From positions 36,730,488 through 36,794,487 of the forward strand of contig OX381721.1 in NCBI GenBank assembly GCA_947462335.1: 64,000 bases of DNA, in the 5' to 3' direction. The translations under genes were made by a program, and so were the position numbers. The stretch comes from Harmothoe impar (taxonomy: Eukaryota; Annelida; Polychaeta; Phyllodocida; Polynoidae). The notes beneath the pieces are model-generated. The model saw only the letters and a list, made by a program, of their open reading frames with translations. It had not been told where the DNA came from and did not search any database. Positions 10,704-20,420 of the stretch are shown here, in pieces (position 1 is the first letter of the stretch; each line of letters starts with the position of its first letter).

Positions 10704-11165
10704 GGCCCAACCAAGACCTCTGTTATCGGGCATCATCTCTGGCACCTCAGCTTCTTGGTGAAAGTAGTTCCGGCACGCTTGGTGCTGTAACATTAAAGAT
10801 GTAGTCAGGAACCACAGAAAGATCCCCCTAGGCGTAATGTATGGGGGAAGTGAGGTAGTTATGGCCCCTCAGATACCAGCGATGTTGCTCGGACACAACT
10901 GAGCTGGGGCCAGCTTGCCCGTCCTCTGACTCATGCCCAAGCTGGCCCCACCTCGACCTCTGTTCCCGAGCGTCATCGCTGGCACCAAAGGTTGCTGGTT
11001 AAAATAGTTCCAGTGTGCTTGGTACTGTAGTATCAAAAGTGCAGATGGGTACCGCGTAGGAATCCCCCCCAATATATGGGGGAAGTGACACGGTCATGGC
11101 CCTCAGATACCAGCGATGTCACTGGGACACGTCCAAGCACGAGTTGGTGCCAGCTTGACTCATGC
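10704..11165. repeat. Two-copy direct duplication, about 236-bp unit
   Basis: Unit 1 begins ACCAAGACCTCTGTTATCGG (about 10708) and unit 2 begins ACCTCGACCTCTGTTCCCGA (about 10945). Both continue through GTAGTTCC / ATAGTTCCAGTGTGCTTGG, a TATGGGGGAAGTGA segment and TCAGATACCAGCGATGT in the same order. The clear but substantial divergence suggests an old tandem duplication. Confidence 0.8.
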
Positions 11166-11832
11166 CAGTAAGATAGGCTGGGGGAATCAATCTCATGTTA
11201 AAGCAAAGTCAATGTGTCTTTTCCCTTTTCCACCTCCCAATAGCTTAAGAATACAGAGGAGGAGAAAGTCCAGGAAAAGTGGTCTTTGTCATGCTATGTA
11301 CAGATTTGTCTAGTGCATCATTTATATTTTAAGTACTGCTGATCTTCCTGAAAGCAGAAGTAAGATCCACAAAAAGGAGACTAACATGCTTCATGTCGAT
11401 AGACGTTGAACACGGCATATATATGTGAGGGACTACGGGAAAAGGGTGCTCAATGCTGTGGGCATGGAGCACCCTTTTCCTGTCATGAACGAGTTCTTCA
11501 ATGTGTAGCTAGGTAGGCAAAAAGGATGATTGAGAAAGGATGGGTTGAGTATTTTTTCATGAGTGCTAGCTTTTATATTCCTACGCCGATATAGGGAAGA
11601 AGTCGAACCATAGTTACATGTATTCACTTAGCTAACATGCATCACATAAGCAAGGATCAAATTGCACTTTTTTTTGTCTTTTTTTGTTAATATCAGATTA
11701 TAATAAAATCTATATTTAGTATATATATCGAGTGGCCTTGTTCGATCTTGGAGTTCTAATTCAAGTCACTGTGAGTGGAAAATGTCTTTCTATGCGAGCA
11801 TGACTGGCAGAAAAAGATATATAAGTGTGTAC
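11166..11832. other. No gene seen; contains an isolated hairpin
   Basis: At 11437-11481, arms GGGAAAAGGGTGCTC and GAGCACCCTTTTCCTG flank a 15-base loop. Otherwise AT-rich unique sequence. Confidence 0.4.
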
Positions 11833-12186
11833 CTCATGAGATTGCTAGAAGTTGATAGTCTTTGACTGGGTGACATCTTTGACCGGGTGACATCTTCGAC
11901 CGGGTGACATCTTTGACCAGGTGACATCTTTGACCAATAAGCTTTATAACAGATGAAATGGGGCCTATATATCCATAGAAAGAAATGGTTGGGAATTAGT
12001 AATATATGGTGTTATAATATACTCTAACCTTTACCGCCCTATTCTCTTTATAAAGGCCCAATTTTAGTCACAAATAAACATTTAATAAATAAAGTTTGCT
12101 GGTCAAAGATGTTACTCGGTCAAAGACATAACTCTGTCAAAGACATCACCCAGTCAAACACTATCAACTTGCATCGATCTCATTAA
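11833..12186. mobile_element. Foldback-like element with 17-bp arm repeats
   Basis: Outer inverted arms carry TGAGATTG ... AAGTTGATAGTC (left) and its complement at 12158-12186. Inside each, the 17-bp unit TTTGACCGGGTGACATC is tandemly repeated: five units at about 11866-11937 on the left and three to four inverted units at about 12098-12158. The core has no coding capacity. Arms made of direct tandem repeats in inverse orientation are the structural definition of Foldback elements; relationship to the Drosophila family is not implied. Confidence 0.8.
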
Positions 12187-12483
12187 ACCATAAGGTTTAT
12201 AATTTTTTGTTTCATAAGGAGGCACTTGCAGGCCAAATTAGTTTTACTATTTGTACACATGTACTTCTAAACCCACTCAGACAACATATGATAAGGCAAT
12301 ATCGATTATGTAAAAGGAAATGAGGGAACGATGACTTGTTCCACTTGATCATATTTCAGTATTGAGGTGTGGAAAAAAAACAAAAAACTATTCTTCAATA
12401 AATTGGAGATGAATTCTTACATTTCGAAAAAAGAGAAAGGCTGAAATTGGCAATATAGATGATGCAGGGAGAAAGACAACAAC

Positions 12484-12634
12484 CAACCCCTAAAGGGCTG
12501 TATAGTGAGTTGATGTTATGATGCATGAATGCAGCACTGGCTAGTAATTCACAAGTTACTCGATCGCCAGGGCTGCATTCATGCATCATGACAACCAAGG
12601 GTGTAACGCATTAAGGCATGCCCTTAAAGGGTTA
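12484..12634 (-). repeat. PH element, single-hairpin copy
   Basis: Only one large hairpin remains, with a 10-base enlarged tip (TAGTAATTCACAAGTTACTC). The right end is the inverted L module (GTGTAACGCATTAAGGCATG then CCCTTAAAGGGTTAA). Confidence 0.8.
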
Positions 12635-12742
12635 AAGGGTGAAGTGACCCAGCTGTGTTCCACCTGTGGGGCTGTTGTGGAACTAGGATGGAGGTCACCA
12701 CCCTAATCTATCTAAGTGGTATGAGGTGTAGTTTTACCCCCT

Positions 12743-12782
12743 GCCCCCCCCCCCCCCCCCTCCTCCTCCTCCTCCTCCTCCC
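12743..12782. repeat. C homopolymer followed by (CCT)n
   Basis: A run of about 17 C bases then six to seven CCT units. Length likely to be assembly-sensitive. Confidence 0.9.
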
Positions 12783-12798
12783 CACACCACCCTCCCGC

Positions 12799-13013
12799 GT
12801 ATATGGGACTAGCGCATCCTGGTACTTGAGGTAGTCAGGGGCTAAACTCCATCTCCTTATCAGGCTAATCCTCTCCCCTCGCACCTCGAACAAAGGTGCT
12901 GATAAGAAATTCTCCCATGATGCACTGCTCTAGAGTCGGGGGCCTAACCACAATGCATTGCTCTGAGCCAAGATGGCGGCCTGCATAGCCTAATGCGCTA
13001 GTCCCGTATATAT
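12799..13013 (-). mobile_element. YY1-motif MITE, copy 1
   Basis: Inverted ends TATATGGGACTAGCGCAT and ATGCGCTAGTCCCGTATATA bound about 215 bp. The body matches copies at 46872 and 60393 in reverse orientation. It contains AAGATGGCGGC at 12970-12980, a perfect match to the known YY1 core, and AATGCATTG palindromic motifs. No coding capacity. Confidence 0.8.
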
Positions 13014-13335
13014 CTAGAGTTTATACCTAGCCTAGTTCTACCTCCACCTCTCCCTATGCCAGATAACGGTCTGTACACTTCTGCACGAGCCTATATGTTT
13101 AAACTAGTTTAAGCTTGAAGTAAGGCCAAACTTTTAAAAAAAGGTGTGTTTCAGGTAACCCGGCCCTACTTAGCAAAACAGGGCCGACCCTAGACATTTT
13201 TATCCAATTTTGAAAAAAAAAGGTGTTGGGGCAATTTAAGAGTTGTTCTGATAATTCACAAGTTGAGGTGGTCGTTGGCAATTCAACATTGAAGTTCCCG
13301 AGTCAATTTCTATTTACTTTTCCAGTCAAAGTAAA

Positions 13336-13408
13336 CAAGAATTGCGGTTGTTGACGCGTAAAAAAATGCCTCAGGCATTTTTTTACGCGGCAACAACCAC
13401 AATTCTTG
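13336..13408. repeat. 73-bp near-perfect palindrome
   Basis: Arms of 36 bases with 34 matches around a single central C (13372), outer edges CAAGAATTG / CAATTCTTG. It lies inside the composite GGCC element just before the satellite array. It could be an inserted hairpin MITE; no target duplication is evident. Confidence 0.85.
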
Positions 13409-13509
13409 CATTCGAAGAAACATAATGGCTACATGGTTGGTATGTTTGAAGGGAACCCATTCAAGACACCAAAAAAGCAGGGCCGGGAAGGGGTTATCAG
13501 GGGGAAGGA

Positions 13510-14725
13510 TGATATTACTTCAAATATGGCATTTCCTATGAATTCCTTGGGTCCATGTTAGGGGGTAAGGAAATGTTTGTTGCTAGGCAGATGAACAATA
13601 ACAATAGATGTTGCTAGGTAACCAGCTGGATTAGCAACAAACTAATAGAACCATTGAATTCCTTGGGTCCATACAAGGGGGGTATGTTTGATTATAATCA
13701 ACCTTAGGACCATGGAAATGTGCGTTGCTAGGCAGATAAACAATGAGAATAGCCGTTGCTAGGCAACCAGCTGTATTAGCAACAAACCGAAAGAACCATT
13801 GAATTCCTTGGGTCCATATTAGGGGGGTAGGTATAATTATAATCAACTTCAGAACCATGGAAATGTGTGTTACTAGGCAGATAAACAATTAGAATAGGTG
13901 TTGCTAGGCAACCAGCTGTATTAGCAACAAACCAATAGAATAATTGAATTCCTTGCGTCCATATTAGGGGGGGTAGGTACGATTATAATCAACCTTAGGA
14001 CCATGGAAATGTGTGTTGCTAGGCAGATAAACAATTAGAATAGCTGTTGCTAGGCAACCAGCTGTATAAGCAACAAATGGATAGAACCATTGAATTCCTT
14101 GGGTCCATATTAGGGGGGTTGGTATGATCATAATCAACCTGAGGACCATGGAAATGTGTGTTGCTAGGCAGATAAACAATTAGAATAGCCGTTGCTAGGC
14201 AACCAGCTGTATAAGCAACAAACCGATAGAACCATTAAATTCCTTGCATCCATATTAGGGGGGGTAGGTATGATTATAATCAACTTCAGGACTATGGCAA
14301 TGTGTGTTGCTAGGCAGATAAACAATAAGAATAGCTGTTGCTAGGCAACCAGCTGTATTAGCAACAAACCGATAGAACCATTGAATTCCTTGCATCCATA
14401 TCATAATCAACCTTAGGACCATCGAAATGTGTGTTGCTAGGCAGATAAACAATTACAATAGCCGTTGCTAGGCAACCAGCTGTAAAAGCAACAAACCGAT
14501 AGAACCATTGAATTCCTTGCATCCATATTAGGGGGGGCAGGTATGATTATAATCAACTTCAGGGCCATGGAAATGTGTGTTGCTAGGCAGATAAACAATT
14601 AGAATAGCCGTTGCTAGGCAACCAGCTGTATATGCAACAAACCGATAGAACAATTGAATTCCTTGACAGAGTATTAGGGGGGGTAGGTATGATTAAAATT
14701 AACCTCAGGAACTATCAAAGGTTGA
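13510..14725. repeat. 145-bp satellite array, nine units
   Basis: Units counted from GAATTCCTTG at 13539, 13656, 13801, 13946, 14092, 14237 (AAATTC), 14383, 14510 and 14656. Spacing is 145-146 bp except two shorter steps. Each full unit holds GTTGCTAGGCAAC, CAGCTGTA, AGCAACAAACCGATAG and a CCATGGAAATGTG segment. The 13-bp palindrome resembles an RFX X-box (CCTAGCAAC half-site). Some short overlapping minus-strand frames arise from the units and are not genes. Confidence 0.9.
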
Positions 14726-14752
14726 TTTATATTATTGTTGTGAGACCTTAAT

Positions 14753-14787
14753 CCAAGATGGCGGCACAATCCAAGATGGCGGCGCCC
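14753..14787 (+). promoter_or_regulatory. Two tandem AAGATGGCGGC motifs
   Basis: CCAAGATGGCGGC occurs twice within 22 bp, each matching the known YY1 binding core. It lies inside the composite element just after the satellite. Binding is inferred from motif alone. Confidence 0.4.
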
Positions 14788-14972
14788 GTTCTGACTTCTG
14801 GCAAAGTGCAAACATCATAAACCTTGTTCTGGTGGTGCCTGGCGGCACCACCAGGTGGCTACGCCACCACTTCAGCATAAAAAAGAAAAATGTAAAAAAA
14901 AAATCCGACCTACCTACACTAGATTTTCAGACCATGTAACCTGAAACACACCTTTTATTTTTTTTGCCTAAC

Positions 14973-15584
14973 TTTAGTTAACTGCACGAGCCTTGAAACG
15001 TTTACATAGGCTAATACGGTTTCATAAAAGGCCAAACCAATCTGCGGGCTCTTGATGGGGGGTCCCCATGTCCCATGTAGATTTTAAGATTTGTCCATAT
15101 CGCCATATCAATTTTAAGAAATGCCTCATGTCCCATATCACTATATATTTATTCCTCATGTCCCAAATCACTAAATGGCCCATTTCGCGATGTGTAAAGT
15201 AAGGGTCTAGGGCCATAATCTGGTACACAGTGCAATACACTGGCGTTATCCTCATACACACAGAGAAGAAGCAGCGTCAAAAGGGAGTCCAGGTTGCCTC
15301 CAGAATGTCTTTTCTCAGTGCATGTTCCCTGTAGAGCCCAGCTTTTAACAGCCTACAGTGGTTACAGTAGAACCCTGACCAATGCAGGTCGCACCCGCTC
15401 TCACATGAGTAGGGTGTGGACCTTTTAAACCACTCTATCAAACTCTCCGTACCCGATATGTGTACAGCTTTTGATGGATGCATGGCCCCTCTCCTCACGA
15501 TAACTTAGCATGGCAGGCCGATGTGGGGTTGGGGTGACGGGTTGCATTAGGGGGGGTGGAGCCTCAAACCAGCCCATGGTTTAC
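14973..15584. other. No gene seen; short internal repeats
   Basis: 15070-15180 contains several degraded units of ATGTCCCATATCAC type. No exon recognised. Confidence 0.4.
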
Positions 15585-15820
15585 CATTGTAGCACAGCAT
15601 CATGCATGAATGCATCATGCCCACGGTCGTCATGATGCATGAATACAGCCCTGGTACCTCGCAAGTGCTACATCCATGCATCATGCCAGCCCTATGGGGT
15701 TGAGACATTCCTTGAGGGTCTGCATGGTGCACCAAACCGGTGAGTTACTCGCTTGGACAGGAATGGTGCATCATGCAAAGAAATGTAATCTTTTAGTGAC
15801 ATGCCTTCCTTACAGGGTTA
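15585..15820 (+). repeat. PH element copy (L-R)
   Basis: L module CATCATGCATGAATGCATCA present; the first hairpin has GGTACCTCGC at its tip; the R end is ATGTAATCTTTTAGTGACAT with CCTTACAGGGTTA. Confidence 0.8.
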
Positions 15821-16024
15821 GCCGAATATTGCTATAATGCGATCCTTGGTCGTCATGATACATTGGCTGCATCATGCCGACACTCTGGGAGTGTATCAAG
15901 CCTATAGGGTGGCCATTATGCTTATAAATGCAGCGCTGATGAGTTATTAGGCAGGGCTGCATTCATGCATTATAACCATGAATTGCATAATGCATTAAAG
16001 CAGTATGCGGTTCTTACAGGGTCA
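15821..16024. repeat. PH element copy with L modules at both ends
   Basis: Starts GCTATAATGCGATCCTTGG and ends ATTGCATAATGCATTAAAGC ... TTCTTACAGGGTCAA, both L-type, facing inward. Abuts the preceding copy. Confidence 0.7.
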
Positions 16025-16690
16025 AGGTAAGAGCACAAGGTCACGTGACCACACTATGATTAATGTTAGAGCATGTTTGGGGTCAGGTGATTGATTAGTG
16101 CGTGTATTTGTCACCAGGGGGCTCAGCATTATGTCGCTATAACCGATGTAAAGGGCATCATTTACAACGAGCACATGTCGTGAAAAGGGCCTACTGTAAG
16201 GGGGTTCTGTACCTGGGATCACCCCTGAGAAAAGTATTTCAGGTCTTTTATGTTTTTCAACTTTTGGATGGGTGATTAGTGTAATAGATTACACACCGTG
16301 TATAACAAAGGAGGTATGGGTTCCCATATAGGGTGATCTATCGGTGTACATATGGGCAGTTTATGAATGTATATCCAGATGAAAGCAAAAGTCAACTGAA
16401 TATGATTCTTGGCTAAAAGTATCAAATAATATATTGATAGAGATGTGTGTCTTTATCCTTTAACTCTTCCTATACAAGAGTGTTTTTTGATTATTTTTCG
16501 CCCTGTAGGGCATGGCTTGAGCCTTCCAAATCTGTATTAATCATGTCTTATATATATATGCACAATGACGATCAGTGGAATAGTTAGGAAGGCAAATGTT
16601 GCCTGGTTCAACATCCTGAATCTACTTCAAGAAAATTGAATTTTAAGTGACACATAATCAGATATAGGGCCTACCAACCTTGATTCTACC
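16025..16690. other. No gene seen; unique-looking sequence
   Basis: No repeat ends or exon recognised. Confidence 0.4.
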
Positions 16691-16693
16691 ATC

Positions 16694-16738
16694 AGGCCAA
16701 AAAAATATTTATAAAAGGTATGTTTCAGGTTATGTAAG
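16694..16738 (+). mobile_element. Solo left end of a GGCC element
   Basis: GGCCAAAAAAATATTTATAA then GTATGTTTCAGGTTA, stopping where the next repeat begins. Confidence 0.6.
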
Positions 16739-16830
16739 AGATAGACTTTGGTTATGAAAAGGTATTAGAACTAACCACAGCTCGCTGGGAGGGCCAAATG
16801 AGGGCAAAGCCCTAGACATCCTACCGTATG
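16739..16830 (+). mobile_element. AGATAGAC hairpin element, left half
   Basis: AGATAGACTTTGGTTATGAA and the CTAACCACAGCTCGCTGG segment match the left arm of the palindromic element at 50281-50415; the right arm is not present. Confidence 0.65.
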
Positions 16831-16927
16831 AAAAAAAAATCCCCTAAAAAATCTGTCTTAGAGTCGGGATTTTACGGTACTTTATGCCATAGCGGGTGGT
16901 GTAGATGCAATCAGTGTGGCACGCCCG

Positions 16928-17382
16928 GGATAGCTCTCCTAGGTGCGTGGACAAACGTTAACAGCGCAATCTTAAAGTGACATGTTCCGATGATTAGGGC
17001 TCAAAAATAAATTTAGTTAAAAATGAACCAGAATGTTCCCTATGGCATTTCTTCATGTGCTACCTACTTTGTTAATCATATTCCCTAGAATTCAGCTTAG
17101 AATTCGACTAATTATCAGATTATGGCTCAATTTATCAATTTTGGAGTGCACGCTATAATTCCCCCCAAAAAAATACACTATAAAATGCTATACTTGCTTC
17201 ACATCTGACCCTAAAATTGGGCTCTTATTGCCTATAGATGACATTTTATTGGGCCCTATCCTCCAAATATGATATTGTACTAACATTTGAAACACATTTA
17301 AGCAGGATTTGAAATATGAAAAAAATCGGACCATGTCACTTTAACACAGAATTAAGATCACCTGGGAGAGCTATCCTGTATT
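16928..17382. mobile_element. GGATAGCTCTCC-ended element
   Basis: Inverted ends GGATAGCTCTCCTAGGTG and CACCTGGGAGAGCTATCC enclose about 455 bp. Just inside both ends lie AAGTGACATG / CATGTCACTTT inverted motifs. The body aligns in reverse with 23255-23600 (shared ATTCCCCCC, TTGAGCC-like and AAAATCGGA blocks). No coding capacity. Confidence 0.7.
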
Positions 17383-17490
17383 TGCTTCAGTATGAGGTAA
17401 ACTGGCCGTCAGCTGTCCCCGGTCTTCATTAACGCCAATCCCCTTTCCGTGGGATTACATTTCTACAACTGGGACTCTAAGCTGATTACA

Positions 17491-17713
17491 GCTTTAAGGG
17501 AACATAGTGCTTTAATACCCTCTGCCCTCTTTCAGTATAATGCATAACTGCAGATCTTGTGAGTAACTCGCCAGGGCTTTATTAATGCCTAATGCTGCCC
17601 TTTAGAGAAGATACACTCCCTTGGAATGATGCACAAATGCAGTGCTGGCCAATACCACACTGTTGCATTATACCAAATGTAGCATTTTAGGGCCTTGCCA
17701 TCATTAAATGGTT
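17491..17713 (+). repeat. PH element copy, strongly diverged
   Basis: Start CTTTAAGGGAACATAGTGC; hairpin tip GTGAGTAACTCGCCAGGG still intact; end GCCATCATTAAATGGTTA. Confidence 0.7.
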
Positions 17714-17849
17714 ACAGATGTTGGTTTTGGGGGCATCCCTTAATTAGACCTGCCTGTTGAGCGCGATGCTAACACTGACGATGCCAATGCACCATCAGGC
17801 ATTACCCAGTAATATCAAGGTGATCCACCGCTCCGATTTGACAACATTA

Positions 17850-18090
17850 GGGAGTGTTCATTTATTAGTTACGGGGGGGGGGGGGGTGTGTAAATAATTC
17901 AGCCCCTTTTAAGCAAAAAGGCCAGCGCCTTACTATAGTTCAAAGGGGCGGGGGCGAACATTTTTGGGAGCCTTCAGCAAGGGGAGGCACGAAACGTTCC
18001 ACGCGCTCTCGAGGGGGGGGGCATAAAGAATTTTTGCACCTCCGCGTGAAATCTCACCACCCCACCTATAATTTATAAATGAACACTCCC
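17850..18090. mobile_element. GGGAGTG-ended G-run element
   Basis: Inverted ends GGGAGTGTTCATTTATTAGT and ATAAATGAACACTCCC, with direct TTA on both sides. TTA duplication with a G-rich end fits PIF/Harbinger-type mobilisation, but the body (G runs alternating with AAAATTT-like stretches) is unlike the GGCC family. Confidence 0.7.
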
Positions 18091-18205
18091 TTACCCCTAG
18101 TTATATGTGGGTATAGTTTGCCCCAATATCTATGTATGTATCAGTGGCTAATGCCAGTTGTAAATAGTGAAGAGTGGCTCATGTTTGGGGTTTGGCCAAA
18201 ATGAT

Positions 18206-18302
18206 ACACACCGCAAATAGTTAGTGTAGGTACACAGTAGGATCTACTGTAGATCTACTGTAGAATGGATTTACAGAAGATCTAATCTACAATAAACTGT
18301 TG
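18206..18302. mobile_element. CACTGTAAAA-family MITE fragment
   Basis: TTAGTGTAGGTACACAGTAG and repeated ATCTACTGTAGA units align with 28088-28160. Ends are missing. Confidence 0.6.
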
Positions 18303-18527
18303 AGATTCCATCATCTGATGAAAGTTTATAATGTTAGACTTATGGACAAATCTCGTCCAATGGCGGAATCTCTGCAGGTTTGCCTCAGTGGAATACCCCC
18401 TAAAGGAAGTATTCCACTGGCGTTGGTCGGCTGTAATTTCGTCGTCCGATAAAAGTCTGCAATGTTAAACTTGTGGGTGAATCTCATCCGACAACCGAAT
18501 CTCGGCCGATTTATGTCAGTGAAATAC

Positions 18528-18800
18528 GGCTGTGTCTCACGACCTTGAGCCAATGTTTTTGTCTCTGACTGGGTGCTGTCTCTGACCAGGTGCCGTCTCT
18601 GACCGGGTGCCGTCTCTGACCGGATGTCACTTTGGGAATTTAGTTATGTTCTACCAACAGCAGGAGGCTAATAATAATTACATAAGAGCTGCCATAACGT
18701 TTTTACATATCCTTATATATATGAGTATAGGTTAGCATTTAAAAAACACGTTTTTCTGACACCAGGTCAGAGACGGCACCCACCCTCTGACAGGACAGGT
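18528..18800. mobile_element. Foldback-like element, right arm truncated
   Basis: Left arm GGCTGTGTCTCACGACCTTG then four units of CTCTGACCGGGTGCCGT (18560-18625). The right side has inverted GGTCAGAGACGGCACC once and a broken second unit; the outer right arm is absent. Confidence 0.7.
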
Positions 18801-18859
18801 CACGCTGGAAGGCAGGTGGATCAGCCAACATGCAGCACGGGAGACACTGTATAAACATT

Positions 18860-18960
18860 GGCATTTAAGCAAAGCTTTTATTGCTTAAAGTCACTATTTA
18901 AGCAGCAAATAAAAATGCTTAAAGTGTGACTTTTAGCAGTCCAACCTTTGCTTAAATGCC
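18860..18960. mobile_element. 101-bp GGCATTTAAGC hairpin MITE
   Basis: Ends GGCATTTAAGCAAAG and CTTTGCTTAAATGCC are perfect inverted repeats; a second internal pair (GCTTAAAGT / ACTTT) continues the fold. Single copy in the window. Confidence 0.75.
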
Positions 18961-19220
18961 TAGATTCATGCAGTGAGAATATAAGGATAAGATATTCATC
19001 AATAAAGCTCAGAAAAGATTTAGTGGGGAAGAAAGTTTATATATATGTACTGTTTAACTATTCTTATTGCAAGGATTTTTACTGGCTAAAGTACCTGGCT
19101 AAAGTACCTGGTTAAATGCATGACAACCTTATTGCTGATTTTTTATTGCTGACACAATTTTGCTCCGTTGAGGATACAACAAAGTAACTCATTGAACAAT
19201 ACCATCACATATCCTCCCAG

Positions 19221-19351
19221 TGCTTCAGGAGTGTATCGACATGATAGGGTTGACATGATGCATGAATGCAGCCCTGGTGAGTTACTCACAGGTGCTACAT
19301 TCAATGCAATATGCAGACCAAATGGTACAGTATATCAAAGCACTATGTAGC
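19221..19351 (-). repeat. PH element copy, partial
   Basis: One hairpin (GATGCATGAATGCAGCCCTG arm, tip GTGAGTTACTCAC) and an inverted L end ATATCAAAGCACTATGTAGC. The TGCCTC element at 19360 sits at its right margin. Confidence 0.7.
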
Positions 19352-19359
19352 CCAATATG

Positions 19360-19571
19360 TGCCTCTACATGGGTACCCGAACTTTTGACCATGTCGGCCT
19401 GTCGATTTTTAGCAAAAGGGGGGTGTCACTACGTCGATTTTTAGCTACATAAGAACTTAGAGAAGAACCCCTGTGTCCGTCGATTTTTAAAGGGGCGGTG
19501 TCGCACGTGTCGAATTTTAAATGGGCCGTGTCGCCGTGTCGCCCATGTCGTTTTTTACCCATGTAGGGGCA
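19360..19571. mobile_element. TGCCTC-ended MITE, hAT-like
   Basis: Ends TGCCTCTACATGGGTACCC and ACCCATGTAGGGGCA. Perfect 8-bp duplication CCAATATG at 19352-19359 and 19572-19579. The body has repeated GTCGATTTTTA(G/A) and GTGTCGC motifs in one orientation. Confidence 0.85.
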
Positions 19572-19579
19572 CCAATATG

Positions 19580-20035
19580 GGTTAAAGGTTTAATAGTTAG
19601 GCCTACTGTAGCAGTGCTGTAGGCCTGTGACCTTTCTACCACTGACGGAGGCACAGCTTGACACAGCTAGAATCCAGCCGTGTCATCAGAGGCTCACGGT
19701 TAGCGCCTATTTCCTACCCGGGCTCTGTTACTAAACTAGATTTTTCCAAATTAGATTGCCTATGGATGAGGTATTTTTAAACCCATTTCATGTCATTCTT
19801 TATGTCCTTCTGCACAGAAACGAAAGAATGTCAGGCTCACACTTTTTTTCGCCTTGGAAACAACTAAATTCCAGGGAAAGGTATTTTAGTGAGAGTCAGT
19901 CAAAGCTAGACACTTGTCCCAGCGCCTGGCAACACTGGACTCCCAGGTTCTGACAATGATAAGGAAAGGACATTGAAAGCATGACTTCTACTTTTGTGTT
20001 CTTGCCTCTGAAACATGTGACAGGCATTATAGTAA
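19580..20035. other. No gene seen; leads into a minisatellite
   Basis: Degenerate GAGTCAGTCAAAGCTAGACAC-like units from about 19890 suggest the following array once extended leftward. Confidence 0.4.
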
Positions 20036-20420
20036 GAGTCAGGCAATGCTGGACTCTAGTCAAAGAGTCAGGCAATGCTGGACTCTAGTCAAAGAGTCAA
20101 GCAATGCTGGACTCTAGTCAAAGAGTCAGGCATTGCTGGACTCTAATCAAAAAGTCTGGGAATGCTGGACTCTAGTCAAAGAGCCTGGGAATGCTAAAGT
20201 CTCCTCCCAAGAGTCTGACAATGCTAAAGTCTCCTCCCAAGAGTCTGACAATGCAAGACTCTCCTCCCATGAGTCTGACAATGCTAGACTCTCCTCCACT
20301 GAGTCTGACGATGCTAGACTCTCCTCCAATGAGTCTGACAATGCTAGACTCTCCTCCACTGAGTCCGACAATGCTAGACTCTCCTCCTATGACTGTGACA
20401 ATGCTGGACTCTCCATGTAA
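20036..20420. repeat. 30-bp minisatellite, two unit types
   Basis: The first part (20036-20190) repeats GAGTCAGGCAATGCTGGACT CTAGTCAAA; the second (20190-20415) repeats GAGTCTGACAATGCTAGACT CTCCTCCAA. The 30-bp period is a multiple of three, so several frames on both strands stay open (95-100 codons, for example a ten-residue SDNARLSSTE repeat). Openness in both strands at once argues against coding. Confidence 0.9.

Larger units (their letters stand above)
13120..14972. mobile_element. Composite GGCC-ended element enclosing a minisatellite
   Basis: Left end GGCCAAACTTTTAAAAAAAG then GGTGTGTTTCAGGTAAC; right end GTAACCTGAAACACACC then TTTTTTTTGCC. Direct TAA lies on both sides. Both ends share the variant GTGTGTTTCAG (other copies in the window have GTTTGTTTCAG), so they most likely belong to one 1.85-kb element and not to two solo ends. 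The interior holds a 73-bp palindrome, nine units of a 145-bp satellite and two AAGATGGCGGC motifs, with no transposase. The family is PIF/Harbinger-like by its 3-bp duplication and GGC ends. Confidence 0.7.

Noticed and set aside
11876..12160. GACCGGGTGACATC repeats considered as a tandem enhancer
   Set aside because: The same units occur in inverse orientation at the other end and in four other elements, so they are mobile-element arms.
13631..14452. Three similar minus-strand frames (MFICLATHISMVL-type)
   Set aside because: Translations of the 145-bp satellite units; frames break at unit-length differences.
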